Shown here piece after piece: positions 39,563-48,600 of a stretch of DNA of 64,000 nt; within the stretch, counting starts at the first letter, position 1; each line of letters starts with the position of its first letter. The notes beneath the pieces were generated by a model. The model searched no databases and was not told where the DNA came from. It saw only the letters and a program-made list of their open reading frames with translations. This DNA is from Clostridia bacterium UC5.1-2E3. Lineage in GTDB: Bacteria; Bacillota; Clostridia; Lachnospirales; Lachnospiraceae. Made by a program: the position numbers and the translations under genes. The DNA is taken from the NCBI GenBank assembly GCA_001304875.1, contig BBZO01000001.1, positions 124,001 through 188,000 on the forward strand, given 5' to 3'.

Positions 39563-40906
39563 ATGCTTTTTCGTGAAAGTGAGACCATAGAGCTGAAAGA
39601 AATTGTCGTGGACGAAATCAAAAAGGAAATCATCGCGTTTGCCAACTGCGACGGTGGAAAACTATACATTGGCGTTCGGGATGACGGTACGGTGGTCGGG
39701 GTGGACGATCCCGACGGCGTATCACTGCAAATCAGCAATATGGTAAGGGATTCGATTAAGCCGGATGTAACCATGTTCCTGCATTATAAAACCATTGAAG
39801 AAGATGGAAAAGAAATTGTCGCTGTGGATATTCAGCGCGGCACAGACCGCCCTTATTATCTTTCCAGAAAGGGGATGCGTCCGGAAGGGGTATATGTCCG
39901 GCAGGGATATTCCTCGGTTCCGGCTACCGACACGGCAATCCGCCGCATGATTAAGGAGACGGATGGAGATCGCTTTGAAGCGATGCGCTGTCTGAACCAG
40001 GAACTCACATTTGAAGCCGCCAGAAAAGAATTTGAGCTTCGGAACATAGAATTTGGTCCGCAGCAGATGCGTACGTTGAAGCTGATCGATCAGGATAGCC
40101 TTTACAGTAACTTGGGACTGCTCCTATCTGATCAATGTGTCCATACGATTAAGGTCGCTGTTTTTCAGGGAACGGATCAGACGGTGTTTAAGGATCGCCG
40201 GGAATTTACCGGGTCGCTGCTGCAGCAGATGAACGAAGTGTATGAGTTCATTGATTTCCGCAATCAGACCCGTGCGACCATTGAAAAACTACTGAGGATT
40301 GATACCAGAGACTACCCTGAAATTGCAGTCAGGGAGGCGCTGCTGAATTTGCTGGTTCATCGGGATTATTCCTTTAGTGCCAGCGCGCTTATCAGTATTT
40401 ATACGGACCGGGTTGAATTTGTGTCGATTGGAGGATTGATGCCGGGAATCGATCTGGAAGATATTATGATAGGTATTTCCGTATGCCGGAATCAGGATCT
40501 TGCGAATGTGTTCTACCGGTTGCACTTGATTGAGGCGTATGGTACGGGGATGGGGAAGATTATGAAAGCATACGAAGGCATGGAAGAGAAACCTCTGATT
40601 GAGACCACGAAAAATGCCTTTAAGATCATACTGCCAAATATTAACGCAAAATATGAAATGAGAAATGATTCTGCATTCCCGACAGAGGCGTCTGCAGATG
40701 TTTCTGTGCAGATGCCGCCCAGTGACAGAGAAGAAAAGGTGCTGGAATATGCCCGGACGCATGGCACTGTTACAAGAAATGATGTGATTGGATTGCTTGA
40801 AGTGAGTGCGTCCACCTCTGCCAGAATTTTGAAAAATCTGGTAAAAAGGAACCTGTTAAAGCGGAACGGAAATGCAAGGAGTACAAAATATACTATTGTA
40901 AAATGA
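39563..40906 (+). CDS. AlbA_2/Schlafen-like domain regulator with winged-helix tail
   Basis: Intact, 447 residues. N-terminal AlbA_2 domain: ESETIELKEIVVDEIKKEI and IAFANCDGGKLYIGVRDDGTV, the conserved signature. The middle holds an ATPase-like segment (VREALLNLLVHRDYSFS, GGLMPGIDLEDI), and the C-terminus is a helix-turn-helix (HGTVTRNDVIGLLEVSASTSARILKNLVKRN). Such proteins are putative transcriptional regulators or defence-associated. It most likely binds the inverted repeat in its own promoter. The base composition is lower in GC than the neighbourhood, in line with transfer. Confidence 0.85.
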   Translation: MLFRESETIELKEIVVDEIKKEIIAFANCDGGKLYIGVRDDGTVVGVDDPDGVSLQISNMVRDSIKPDVTMFLHYKTIEEDGKEIVAVDIQRGTDRPYYLSRKGMRPEGVYVRQGYSSVPATDTAIRRMIKETDGDRFEAMRCLNQELTFEAARKEFELRNIEFGPQQMRTLKLIDQDSLYSNLGLLLSDQCVHTIKVAVFQGTDQTVFKDRREFTGSLLQQMNEVYEFIDFRNQTRATIEKLLRIDTRDYPEIAVREALLNLLVHRDYSFSASALISIYTDRVEFVSIGGLMPGIDLEDIMIGISVCRNQDLANVFYRLHLIEAYGTGMGKIMKAYEGMEEKPLIETTKNAFKIILPNINAKYEMRNDSAFPTEASADVSVQMPPSDREEKVLEYARTHGTVTRNDVIGLLEVSASTSARILKNLVKRNLLKRNGNARSTKYTIVK

Positions 40907-40960
40907 TAAACCCCGACAAGCCCAACAGCCGAAATCAGCGTTATGTGAAGATTTAAGGTC

Positions 40961-40988
40961 TTGACAAACCACCATCTACCTGTAAACT
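40961..40988 (+). promoter_or_regulatory. Promoter of the tyrS T-box transcript
   Basis: Perfect TTGACA at 40961-40966, 16-bp spacer, TAAACT at 40983-40988. Confidence 0.6.
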
Positions 40989-40992
40989 GATG

Positions 40993-41290
40993 ATAATTTC
41001 ATCCATGAAAGGTAATGACGGGAACAAGTACCTGCCTGTGACACCCGGACAGAGAGCAGCCGGCCGATGAGAGGCGCACGGGAGCAGACTGGGAATACAT
41101 CCCCGAACTTCACACCGAACATCGCTTTTTAGGCGGTCAGTAGGCTGTGACGGAAGCGGCGCACGTTACAGCGCCGGGGTATTGATCCGATACCCGCCGA
41201 GGCAGGCGGTGCGAGCCGTCTGTGAATAAAGGTGGTAACACGGGAGTTTTGTCCCCGTCCTTTTTGAAGGACGGGGACTTTTTATTTTTA
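40993..41290 (+). promoter_or_regulatory. T-box riboswitch (tRNA-Tyr) controlling tyrS
   Basis: Long leader with stem I elements (AGAGAGC at 41051-41057), a likely specifier UAC (tyrosine) in GGGAATACATCC at 41096-41098, and the antiterminator T-box GGTGGTAACACGG at 41231-41243. The UGGU of that box pairs with an ACCA tRNA end, matching the discriminator A of tRNA-Tyr. A terminator stem GTCCCCGTCC/GGACGGGGAC (41251-41260 with 41269-41278) and TTTTTATTTTT follow. Uncharged tRNA-Tyr would favour tyrS expression. Confidence 0.9.
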
Positions 41291-41311
41291 AGAGGAAAGA
41301 GGTAAGAGACA

Positions 41312-42531
41312 ATGAAAATTTACGACGAGTTAGTCGCCCGCGGTCTCATCGCGCAGGTGACCAATGAGGAAGAGATCAAAAACATGATCGACAACGGGAA
41401 GGCGACCTTCTACATCGGCTTCGATCCCACGGCGGACAGCCTTCACGTGGGCCATTTCATGGCGTTGTGTCTGATGAAGCGTTTACAGATGGCGGGCAAC
41501 CGTCCCATTGCCCTGATCGGCGGCGGCACCGGCATGGTGGGCGATCCGTCCGGCCGCTCCGACCTGCGCCAGATGATGACGCCCGAGACGATTAAACATA
41601 ACTGCGACTGCTTCAAGGAGCAGATGAGCAGGTTCATCGACTTTTCCGAGGGCAAGGCGCTGATGGTGAACAACGCCGACTGGCTGATGAAGCTCAACTA
41701 CATCGAGCTTCTGCGCGAGGTGGGAACCTGCTTCTCCGTCAACAACATGCTCCGCGCCGAGTGCTACAAGCAGAGAATGGAGAAGGGCTTAAGCTTTTTG
41801 GAGTTCAACTACATGATCATGCAGAGCTACGATTTCTACATGCTGTTCCAGAAGTACGGCTGCAACATGCAGTTCGGCGGCGACGACCAGTGGAGCAACA
41901 TGTTAGGCGGTACCGAGCTCATCCGCCGCAAGCTGGGCAAGGACGCCCACGCCATGACCATCACACTGCTTTTAAACTCCGAGGGCAAGAAGATGGGCAA
42001 GACCCAGGCCGGCGCCGTATGGCTGGATCCCAACAAGACATCTCCCTTCGAGTTCTACCAGTACTGGAGAAATGTGAACGACGCGGACGTTTTAAAAATG
42101 CCTGCGGATGCTCACCTTCCTGCCGCTTGAGCAGATCGACGAGATGGACAAGTGGGAGGGCAGCCAGCTCAACGAGGCGAAGGAGATCCTGGCCTACGAG
42201 CTGACCAAGCTGGTGCACGGCGAGGAGGAGGCCGCAAAGGCGAAGGAGAGCTCCCGCGCTGTTCTCCCAGGGAAATGCCGCCGACATGCCCACCGCGACG
42301 CTGACCGCTGACGACCTGGTGGACGGAGCCATCGACATTCTGTCCATTCTCCAGAAGTCCGGCCTGGCCGCATCCCGCTCCGAGGCGAGAAGAAACGTGG
42401 AGCAGGGAGGCGTCTCCGTGGACGGCGAGCAGGTGAAGGACATTAAGACCAGCTACACCGCCGACCAGCTCTCCGGCGAGGGCATCGTGGTGAAGCGCGG
42501 AAAGAAAAATTTCAGAAAAGTCGTGATGTAG
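41312..42531 (+). CDS. tyrS: Tyrosyl-tRNA synthetase
   Basis: Class I synthetase. [21 protein letters not shown] has the HVGH (HIGH) motif; [14 protein letters not shown] is the tyrosine-binding segment; KKMGKTQAG replaces KMSKS. C-terminal S4 RNA-binding domain: [21 protein letters not shown]. Two extra A bases, near 42098 and near 42252, disrupt the C-terminal half; removing them gives [14 protein letters not shown] and [13 protein letters not shown] and 405 residues. Preceded by the tyrosine T-box. Confidence 0.96.
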
Positions 42532-42550
42532 GCTGTGAGATAAGCAGAAC

Positions 42551-42603
42551 GAACGCGGCAGAGCCCCGGTAAAAGCGGGGGCCTGCCGCGTTCGTCCTTT
42601 TTT
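42551..42603 (+). terminator. Terminator after tyrS
   Basis: A long stem GAACGCGGCAGAGCCCC / GGGGGCCTGCCGCGTTC (one unpaired or wobble position) and TTTTTT. Confidence 0.9.
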
Positions 42604-42767
42604 GTCTGAACCGGGAGGCGCACACATGCAACCGAAAAAGAAACCGAAAAAATTTAGAAAAATTTAATATTTTCATGGACATTTTGGCGAAAGAATGGTA
42701 GAATAAAATTCGTTGGTTTAAAGCGCCAAAGTGATAAAGACTTAAATATAACAAAGGAATGAAGGCT

Positions 42768-43556
42768 ATGAAGATCATTGTTTGTATGAAACAGGTGCCG
42801 GCCGGGACGAAGGTGGACATCGACCCCGAGACGGGAGCCATGAAGCGTCTTGGCAGCGACACCCGCACAAACCCCTACGATCTGTTCGCCCTGGAGACGG
42901 CGCTGCGGATCCGGGAGACGGTCGGGGGGAGCGTGACGGTTCTGACCATGGGCCCCATGCAGGCGGAGAGCATGATGCGGGACGCCTACACCATGGGGGC
43001 GGACGAGGCGGTTATTCTCTCGGACCGGAAGTTTGCCGGGGCGGACGTGCTAAGCACCTCCTACACCCTGTGCCAGGGGATCCAGGTGCTGGGCGGAGCC
43101 GATTTAATCATATGCGGCAGGCAGACCACGGACGGGGACACGGCCCAGGTGGGGCCGGCCATGGCGGAGCACATGCATATTCCCCACGCCGCATGGGTCA
43201 GCGAGATTGTGGAGGTGGATGAAAACTCCGTCTGTGTGAAGCAGAAGCTGGGCGATGTGACCCAGGTGTCCAGGATTTCCTATCCCTGTCTGATCACGGT
43301 GGACAAGGATATCTGTGTCCCCAGACTTCCCTCCTACCGGCTAAAAAAGAAGACGGAGGGGCGGCAGGTCCGGGTTCTGGGCTTCGGGGATCTTCCTGAC
43401 CAGGATCTGAGCCGTTACGGGCTGGTGGGTTCCCCCACCACGGTGGAGCGGATGTTCGCCCCGCCCGGTGTGGACCGCCAGGTGTATCTGGAGGGGGACG
43501 CCGGGCAGAAAGCCGCGTCTCTGTTTGAAATACTGACGGAAAAGAAAATAATCTGA
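42768..43556 (+). CDS. etfB: Electron transfer flavoprotein beta subunit
   Basis: Intact, 262 residues. IIVCMKQVPAGTKVDIDPETG and DLFALETALRIRETVGGSVTVL are EtfB motifs, and CGRQTTDGDTAQVGPAMAEHM is the AMP/FAD-binding loop; the extra loop in bifurcating EtfB proteins would bind FAD. First gene of the etf operon; it opens 160 bp after the tyrS terminator. Confidence 0.93.
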   Translation: MKIIVCMKQVPAGTKVDIDPETGAMKRLGSDTRTNPYDLFALETALRIRETVGGSVTVLTMGPMQAESMMRDAYTMGADEAVILSDRKFAGADVLSTSYTLCQGIQVLGGADLIICGRQTTDGDTAQVGPAMAEHMHIPHAAWVSEIVEVDENSVCVKQKLGDVTQVSRISYPCLITVDKDICVPRLPSYRLKKKTEGRQVRVLGFGDLPDQDLSRYGLVGSPTTVERMFAPPGVDRQVYLEGDAGQKAASLFEILTEKKII

Positions 43557-43569
43557 GGGGGCAGGAAAA

Positions 43570-44758
43570 ATGGATTTTTGAGATTTGACGCAGAGAAATG
43601 TACGCTCTGCGGAACGTGTGTGGACGTATGTCCCTTTGGCGCCCTGAGGATAGAAAAGCAGGGGATCGAGGTGGACAGCGGCTGCCGCATGTGCGGGCTC
43701 TGCGTGCGCCAGTGTCCGGAGAAGGCCATCCGGTTTGAGCAGCGGGCCCAGGCGGTGGATAAGAGCCAGTGGAGAGATTTCCTGATCTTTGCGGAGCAGG
43801 AGCGGGGAGAGATTCATCCCGTGGTCTATGAGCTCATCGGCGAGGCCAGAAAGATGGCGGAGAAGGTGGGGTTCCAGGTAAACTGTATGATAGCCGGCGG
43901 AGAGGGAACCATCCGCAATGCCGGGAAGCTTTTAGAGTACGGCGTACATAAGGTATTTGCCTATGAGCATCCGGGGCTTTCCTGTTTCCGGGCGGACTGC
44001 TACACGGATGTGGCGGCGGACTGCATCGCTGCGGTCCGGCCCAGCGCGGTGCTGATCGGGGCCACGGAGCTTGGCCGTTCCCTGGCGCCGCGGCTGTCCA
44101 CCCGTTTCCACACGGGACTGACCGCCGACTGTACCAGCCTGGACATCAAGCCCAACACCGATATGGTGCAGATCCGGCCCGCCTTCGGGGGAAATATCAT
44201 GGCCCAGATCGCCATTGCCAAATCCAGGCCACAGTTTGCCACGGTGCGTTACCGGGTAATGGACCGGGCGGCCCGGGTAAAGAACCCCCAGGGCCAGGTG
44301 GTGATCTGTCCCGTTACGGATAAGATGGCCGCGTCCAGAATCGAGGTTCTGTCCTCCCAGGTGCTGGAGAAGAAAAAGAGCCTGGAAGAGGAGGAGATCA
44401 TCGTGGTGGCCGGGCGTGGAGCCAGAGCGAGACGGGGGTGGCCCTGTGCCGGGAGCTGGCAGACGCTCTCGGGGGACAGCTGGCATTTACCCGTCCCATG
44501 GTGGAAAACGGCTATGGGGATAACGCCCACCAGATCGGTCTCTCGGGCCGTACGGTGCGCCCTAAGCTGATCATCACCTGCGGCGTGTCGGGGGCCATCC
44601 AGTTTACCTCCTGCATGAACGGGGCAGAGTGTATTGTGGCCATCAATCAGAACCCGGAGGCCCAGATTTTCAAGATCGCCCACTACTGTCTGACGGACGA
44701 TCTGTATCAGGTGGTTCCCCAGCTTGCGAAACTGCTGCGGGACCGGAAGGAGGACTGA
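43570..44758 (+). CDS. etfA: Electron transfer flavoprotein alpha subunit with N-terminal ferredoxin domain
   Basis: N-terminal 2x[4Fe-4S] ferredoxin domain (CTLCGTCVDVCPFGAL and CRMCGLCVRQCPEKAI) fused to EtfA (GATELGRSLAPRLSTRFHTG, FAD-binding GLSGRTVRPKLIITCGVSGA). This fusion is characteristic of LctC in the lactate dehydrogenase/Etf complex. A T missing at the fourth codon (near 43578) and an A missing near 44425 break the frame; repaired length 396 residues. It starts 13 bp after etfB. Confidence 0.92.
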
Positions 44759-44762
44759 AACG

Positions 44763-46182
44763 ATGGCATACCCATATAAAAAAATGGACGAGGACGATTT
44801 TGCCTACATCCGCTCGGTGACCGCCGATGACCGGGTGTGGGTGGGAGAAGAGATCGGGGAGGAGTACCACCGGGATGAGATGCCGGAGTACGGCGTATAC
44901 CCCCCGGAGCTGTACGTGGAGGTTCTGGATAAGGAAGAGATCTCCAAAATCATGGCCTACGCCTACGAAAAAAATATTCCGGTGGTGTGCCGGGGCGCGG
45001 GAACCGGCCTGGCAGGAGGAGCCACCTGCAAATACGGCGGCATCATGCTGTCGGTGATGCGCATGAACCGGATTTTCCCGGTGGATCACAAGAACCAGAC
45101 CATCACGGTCCAGCCGGGGGCGCTGCTCCTGGATGTGCAGGCGGCGGCCGCGGCGGAGGGACTGTTCTACGGTGGATCCGGGAGAGAAGACGGCCTCCAT
45201 CGGAGGAAACGTGATCACCAACGCCGGCGGAATGAAGGCCGTGCGCTACGGCCTTACCAGGGATTTCGTGCGGTGTATGGAGGCGGTGCTGCCGGACGGA
45301 TCGATTATGAATTTCTCCTCCAACGTGGTGAAGAACACCACCGGTTACGATATCAAGGATCTGGTGATCGGTTCGGAGGGAACGCTCTGTATTCTCACGG
45401 AGGTGACGCTGAAGCTGCTGCCGGCGCCCACCTGTTCCTGCACGCTGGTAATGCCCTTTGCCAGTCTGGAAGAGTGCGCGGATATGGTGCCGAAGGTGCT
45501 GGAGCTGCCCTTCATTCCCACGGCCATCGAGTTCCTGGAGCGGGAGCTGATCGACATTGTGGAGCGGAATTTAAACAAGATGTTCCCGGTGAAGGAGGGC
45601 GAGGCGGTACTGATTGTCATGTACGACGCCTCCAGCAGACAGGAGCTGGACAGCGCGGTGGAGGCGGCCGCCCAGGCGGCCCTGGCCAACGGAGCCAATG
45701 ACTGCTTTATCGCCGATACCCCCGAGCGGGCGGGGACGGTCTGGGAGGTGCGGGGCGGCATTCTGGAGGGGATGAAGGCCGACTCTGTGTCCCAGGAGGA
45801 ATGCGACGTGGTGGTACCCCGGTCACAGATCGCGGGCTATGTAAAGGCCGCCAAGCGCATCGCCCTCTCCCACGGGATCCGCGTGGAGCCCTGCGGCCAC
45901 TGCGGCGACGGCAATATCCACACGGAAATGCTCCGGGATGCGTCCATGAGCGACGAGGAGTGGAAGAGCGCCACCCACGCCAGCTTAAAGGAGTTGTATG
46001 CGCTGGCGAAGGAGCTGGGAGGACAGCTTTCGGGCGAGCATGGCATCGGAAACGGGCGGCTGGAATTTCTGGAGGAGTTCGTGGGCCCCAGAATGATCCA
46101 GCTGTATAAGGCCATCAAGCTGGCCTTCGATGACAGGCTGATCTTAAATCCTGGAAAAGTAATTGAATTTAGAGAGAATTGA
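44763..46182 (+). CDS. FAD-linked 2-hydroxyacid dehydrogenase (GlcD/LctD type)
   Basis: VAO-type flavoprotein: PVVCRGAGTGLAGGATCKYGG (FAD site), TASIGGNVITNAGGMKAVRYG, IEFLERELIDIVERN and the C-terminal HCGDGNIHTEM and SGEHGIGNGRLEFL. An extra G near 45171 is the only indel; removing it gives FYVDPGEKTAS and 472 residues. In Acetobacterium the same order etfB-etfA-glcD forms the electron-bifurcating lactate dehydrogenase, which couples lactate oxidation by NAD+ to ferredoxin oxidation. The substrate here could be lactate or another 2-hydroxyacid. Confidence 0.9.
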
Positions 46183-46192
46183 GGGAAATAAT

Positions 46193-47367
46193 ATGAGCAA
46201 AACAAATTCGCTTCTTGTAGACAAGAACAAAATGCCCCTGGCCATGGGCCTTGCGTTCGTGGCCTTCACAACCCAGTTTGGCGGCGGTTTCGCCTCCGGC
46301 GCCCAGATTTACCAGTATTTTATCAATTTCGGCATCTGGTGTCTGATCCTTCCGGCTCTGACCCAGGGGCTGTACGCTTTATTTTTCTGGTACGGGATGC
46401 GCTATGCCTACAAGCATAAAACTTACGATTACCGCAGCTTTTCCGACAGCTTATACGGGAAGACAAAGCCTGTGATGTCCAACCTGTATGAGATCTGCTA
46501 TCTGATCATGATTGGAACCGCATCGGCGGCGGCCTTCGCCACCGGCGGCTCCACGCTGGCGTCTCTGTTTGACATTCCTTACTGGCTGTGCACGGTGATC
46601 GTTGCGGCTTTTATTTTCCTCGTGGCTCTGTACGGAACCGGCGTGGTGCGCAAATGTGCCTCCACGCTCAGCGTGCTGATTATCATTGGCCTGGTGCTGG
46701 TGCTGGTTCCCAATATCATCGCCCAGTGGGACAGCATTTCCGCCTCCATCTCCCGCATGAGCGCCGGGGAGATGACGGTGCTCTCCTCCCAGAGCGGCGC
46801 CTTCGGCCCGGCTCTGTGGTCTGCGGTTTTATATTTCTTCTTCCAGCTGGCCTCCGTGTCTGTGATGTATCAGCACATGGAGTCGGTGACGGATGTGAAG
46901 CAGATCAACCGGGCGGCCATCGGCATGTTCCTGTGTAATTTCCTTGCCATGGAGCTGTCCATTGTGGGGCTGCTGGCGGTGGCCTATGTGGCGGAGCTGG
47001 CCACGGCCTCCGTTCCCATGCTGATTCTGGTGCAGAACGGGGTGGGCGCAGGTATCCTGACTCCCATTATCTCCCTGCTGATCATTCTGGGAGCGATCTC
47101 CACGGCGGTAAATATGATTTCCGGCATCGTGACCCGGTGCGTGAACGCGCTGGAGAGGGGCAAATCGGAGAAGGAGAAGGCCCAGGGGCATTTAGCGCGC
47201 AACGCCGTCTTCACTCTGATCTTCACCTTCCTGGCCTTCGCCATCGCCCAGTTCGGCCTGATGGCGGTGGTGAGCAAGGGCTACGCGTACCTGGCTACGC
47301 GGCCATGATCACGCTGTTTGTTCCTTTTGTGGTTCATGTGATTGCGACGAAGGGGCAGGAGATCTGA
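46193..47367 (+). CDS. YkvI-like membrane transporter
   Basis: About ten helices of the APC/LeuT type; KMPLAMGLAFVAFTTQFGGGFASG and FFWYGMRYAYKHKTYDYRSF are the family N-terminus; SVMYQHMESVTDVKQINRA lies on a mid-protein loop. One G missing near 47295 (restored YLGYAAMITLFVPF) gives 391 residues. It is 10 bp after the 2-hydroxyacid dehydrogenase, where a lactate permease is found in other organisms, so it probably imports the dehydrogenase substrate (inference). Confidence 0.78.
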
Positions 47368-47457
47368 GTTTCTGATGGCTATAACGGCGGTTCTGTGATA
47401 TACTAAATAAGAAACAGCACATGATAGATTTGGCAAATATAGCAGGAGTGATATCTT

Positions 47458-47629
47458 ATGTTAGTAAGAGCAGATAAAAAATGGGACTATGGAATCGGAA
47501 TGATCAAAGTAGATGGGCTGGAGCCTACGGCGGATATGAAAAAAGCTCATCGAAAAAGAGAAAAAAGGCGAAATTTCTATGGAAGAAGTAAGGAAGGCTT
47601 TAGATCGGAAATACAAAATGAAGGAATAG
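47458..47629 (+). CDS. Fic-associated antitoxin-like protein, frameshifted
   Basis: Small basic/acidic protein; after removing one A from the run near 47540 it reads KKLIEKEKKGEISMEEVRKAL then DRKYKMKE, an antitoxin helix as found upstream of Fic genes (VbhA-like arrangement). About 56 residues. It ends 4 bp before a truncated Fic reading frame. Assignment rests on context and pattern only. Confidence 0.5.
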
Positions 47630-47633
47630 TACG

Positions 47634-47738
47634 ATGAGAGATCCTTATTTATATCTGGATTCAGATGTGCTGGAAAACCTGGCAGGGATTCGGGATCCGG
47701 AAGAATTAAAAAACATGGAAGGTTTGGTTGAAAAATAG
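47634..47738 (+). pseudogene. Fic toxin, 5' fragment
   Basis: 34 codons: RDPYLYLDSDVLENLAGIRD then PEELKNMEGL, which matches the start of Fic/Doc-type proteins (DPYLYPGTDVLxNxLGIxDxxEL). The frame then stops and no catalytic motif follows before the terminator at 47757. Second Fic remnant in this window. Confidence 0.65.
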
Positions 47739-47756
47739 AGAGTAACAATGGAATTG

Positions 47757-47790
47757 CAGGACGCATCTGTAACAGGATGCGTCCTGTTTT
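47757..47790 (+). terminator. Terminator
   Basis: 11-bp perfect stem CAGGACGCATC/GATGCGTCCTG with an 8-base loop, then TTTT. It follows the Fic fragment. Confidence 0.75.
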
Positions 47791-47907
47791 AGGGTTACCC
47801 GCAGGACACCGGCTCCCTTTCCATAAAACGTAAGATATTTGTAATTTGAAATGCCCTCCCTAACCGCTATAATGAAAGAAACAGTCATTCAGAAAAGGGG
47901 GCCGCGT

Positions 47908-48597
47908 ATGGCAGTCATAACATGTGAGAACGTAACAAAGATATACGGCTCAGGGGAAAACCGGATCGCAGCGCTCGACGACGTCAATCTCTCCGTGGAG
48001 CCGGGCGAGTTTGTCACCGTCATGGGGGCGTCCGGCTCGGGAAAATCCACGCTGCTGCACATTCTCGGCAGTGTGGACCGCCCGACGGCGGGGACGGTTA
48101 TGGTCGGCGGGGAAGATGTGGCTGCCCTGAATCCCACCCGGGCCGCCGTCTTCCGGCGCAGGACCGTGGGCATTGTCTACCAGTTTTTCAATCTGATTCC
48201 CACGCTCACCGTGCGGGAAAATATTCTGCTGCCGCTGCTTCTGGACGGCAGGAAAGCGGACGAGGCGTATTATGGGGAGCTTGTGTCGCTTCTGGGACTT
48301 GAGGACCGGCAGAGTGCATTTCCCAGTGAACTCTCGGGCGGTCAGCAGCAGCGGGCGGCCATCGCGCGGGCCATGATCTGCCGTCCGGCGATTCTGCTGG
48401 CCGACGAGCCGACGGGAAATCTGGACCGGAAAAATTCGCAGGAGATCGTGGAGCTTCTTAAGAGGTCGAACCGCACCTTCGGCCAGACCATTTTCATGGT
48501 CACCCACGACGGGAGCATCGGCGCCGGGGCGCAGCGCCTGGTCACCATGGAGGACGGCCGCATCATCGGCGATACAGGGCGCAGCCGGGAGGCGTGA
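47908..48597 (+). CDS. ABC transporter ATP-binding protein (MacB/LolD type)
   Basis: Intact, 229 residues. Walker A GASGSGKSTLLHILG, Q-loop VYQFFNLIPTLTVREN, signature LSGGQQQRAAIARAM, Walker B ILLADEPTGNLD. The sequence is of the family that pairs with FtsX-like permeases (lipoprotein release, antimicrobial resistance). ATG at 47908 follows AGGGGG. Confidence 0.9.
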   Translation: MAVITCENVTKIYGSGENRIAALDDVNLSVEPGEFVTVMGASGSGKSTLLHILGSVDRPTAGTVMVGGEDVAALNPTRAAVFRRRTVGIVYQFFNLIPTLTVRENILLPLLLDGRKADEAYYGELVSLLGLEDRQSAFPSELSGGQQQRAAIARAMICRPAILLADEPTGNLDRKNSQEIVELLKRSNRTFGQTIFMVTHDGSIGAGAQRLVTMEDGRIIGDTGRSREA

Positions 48598-48600
48598 GAG

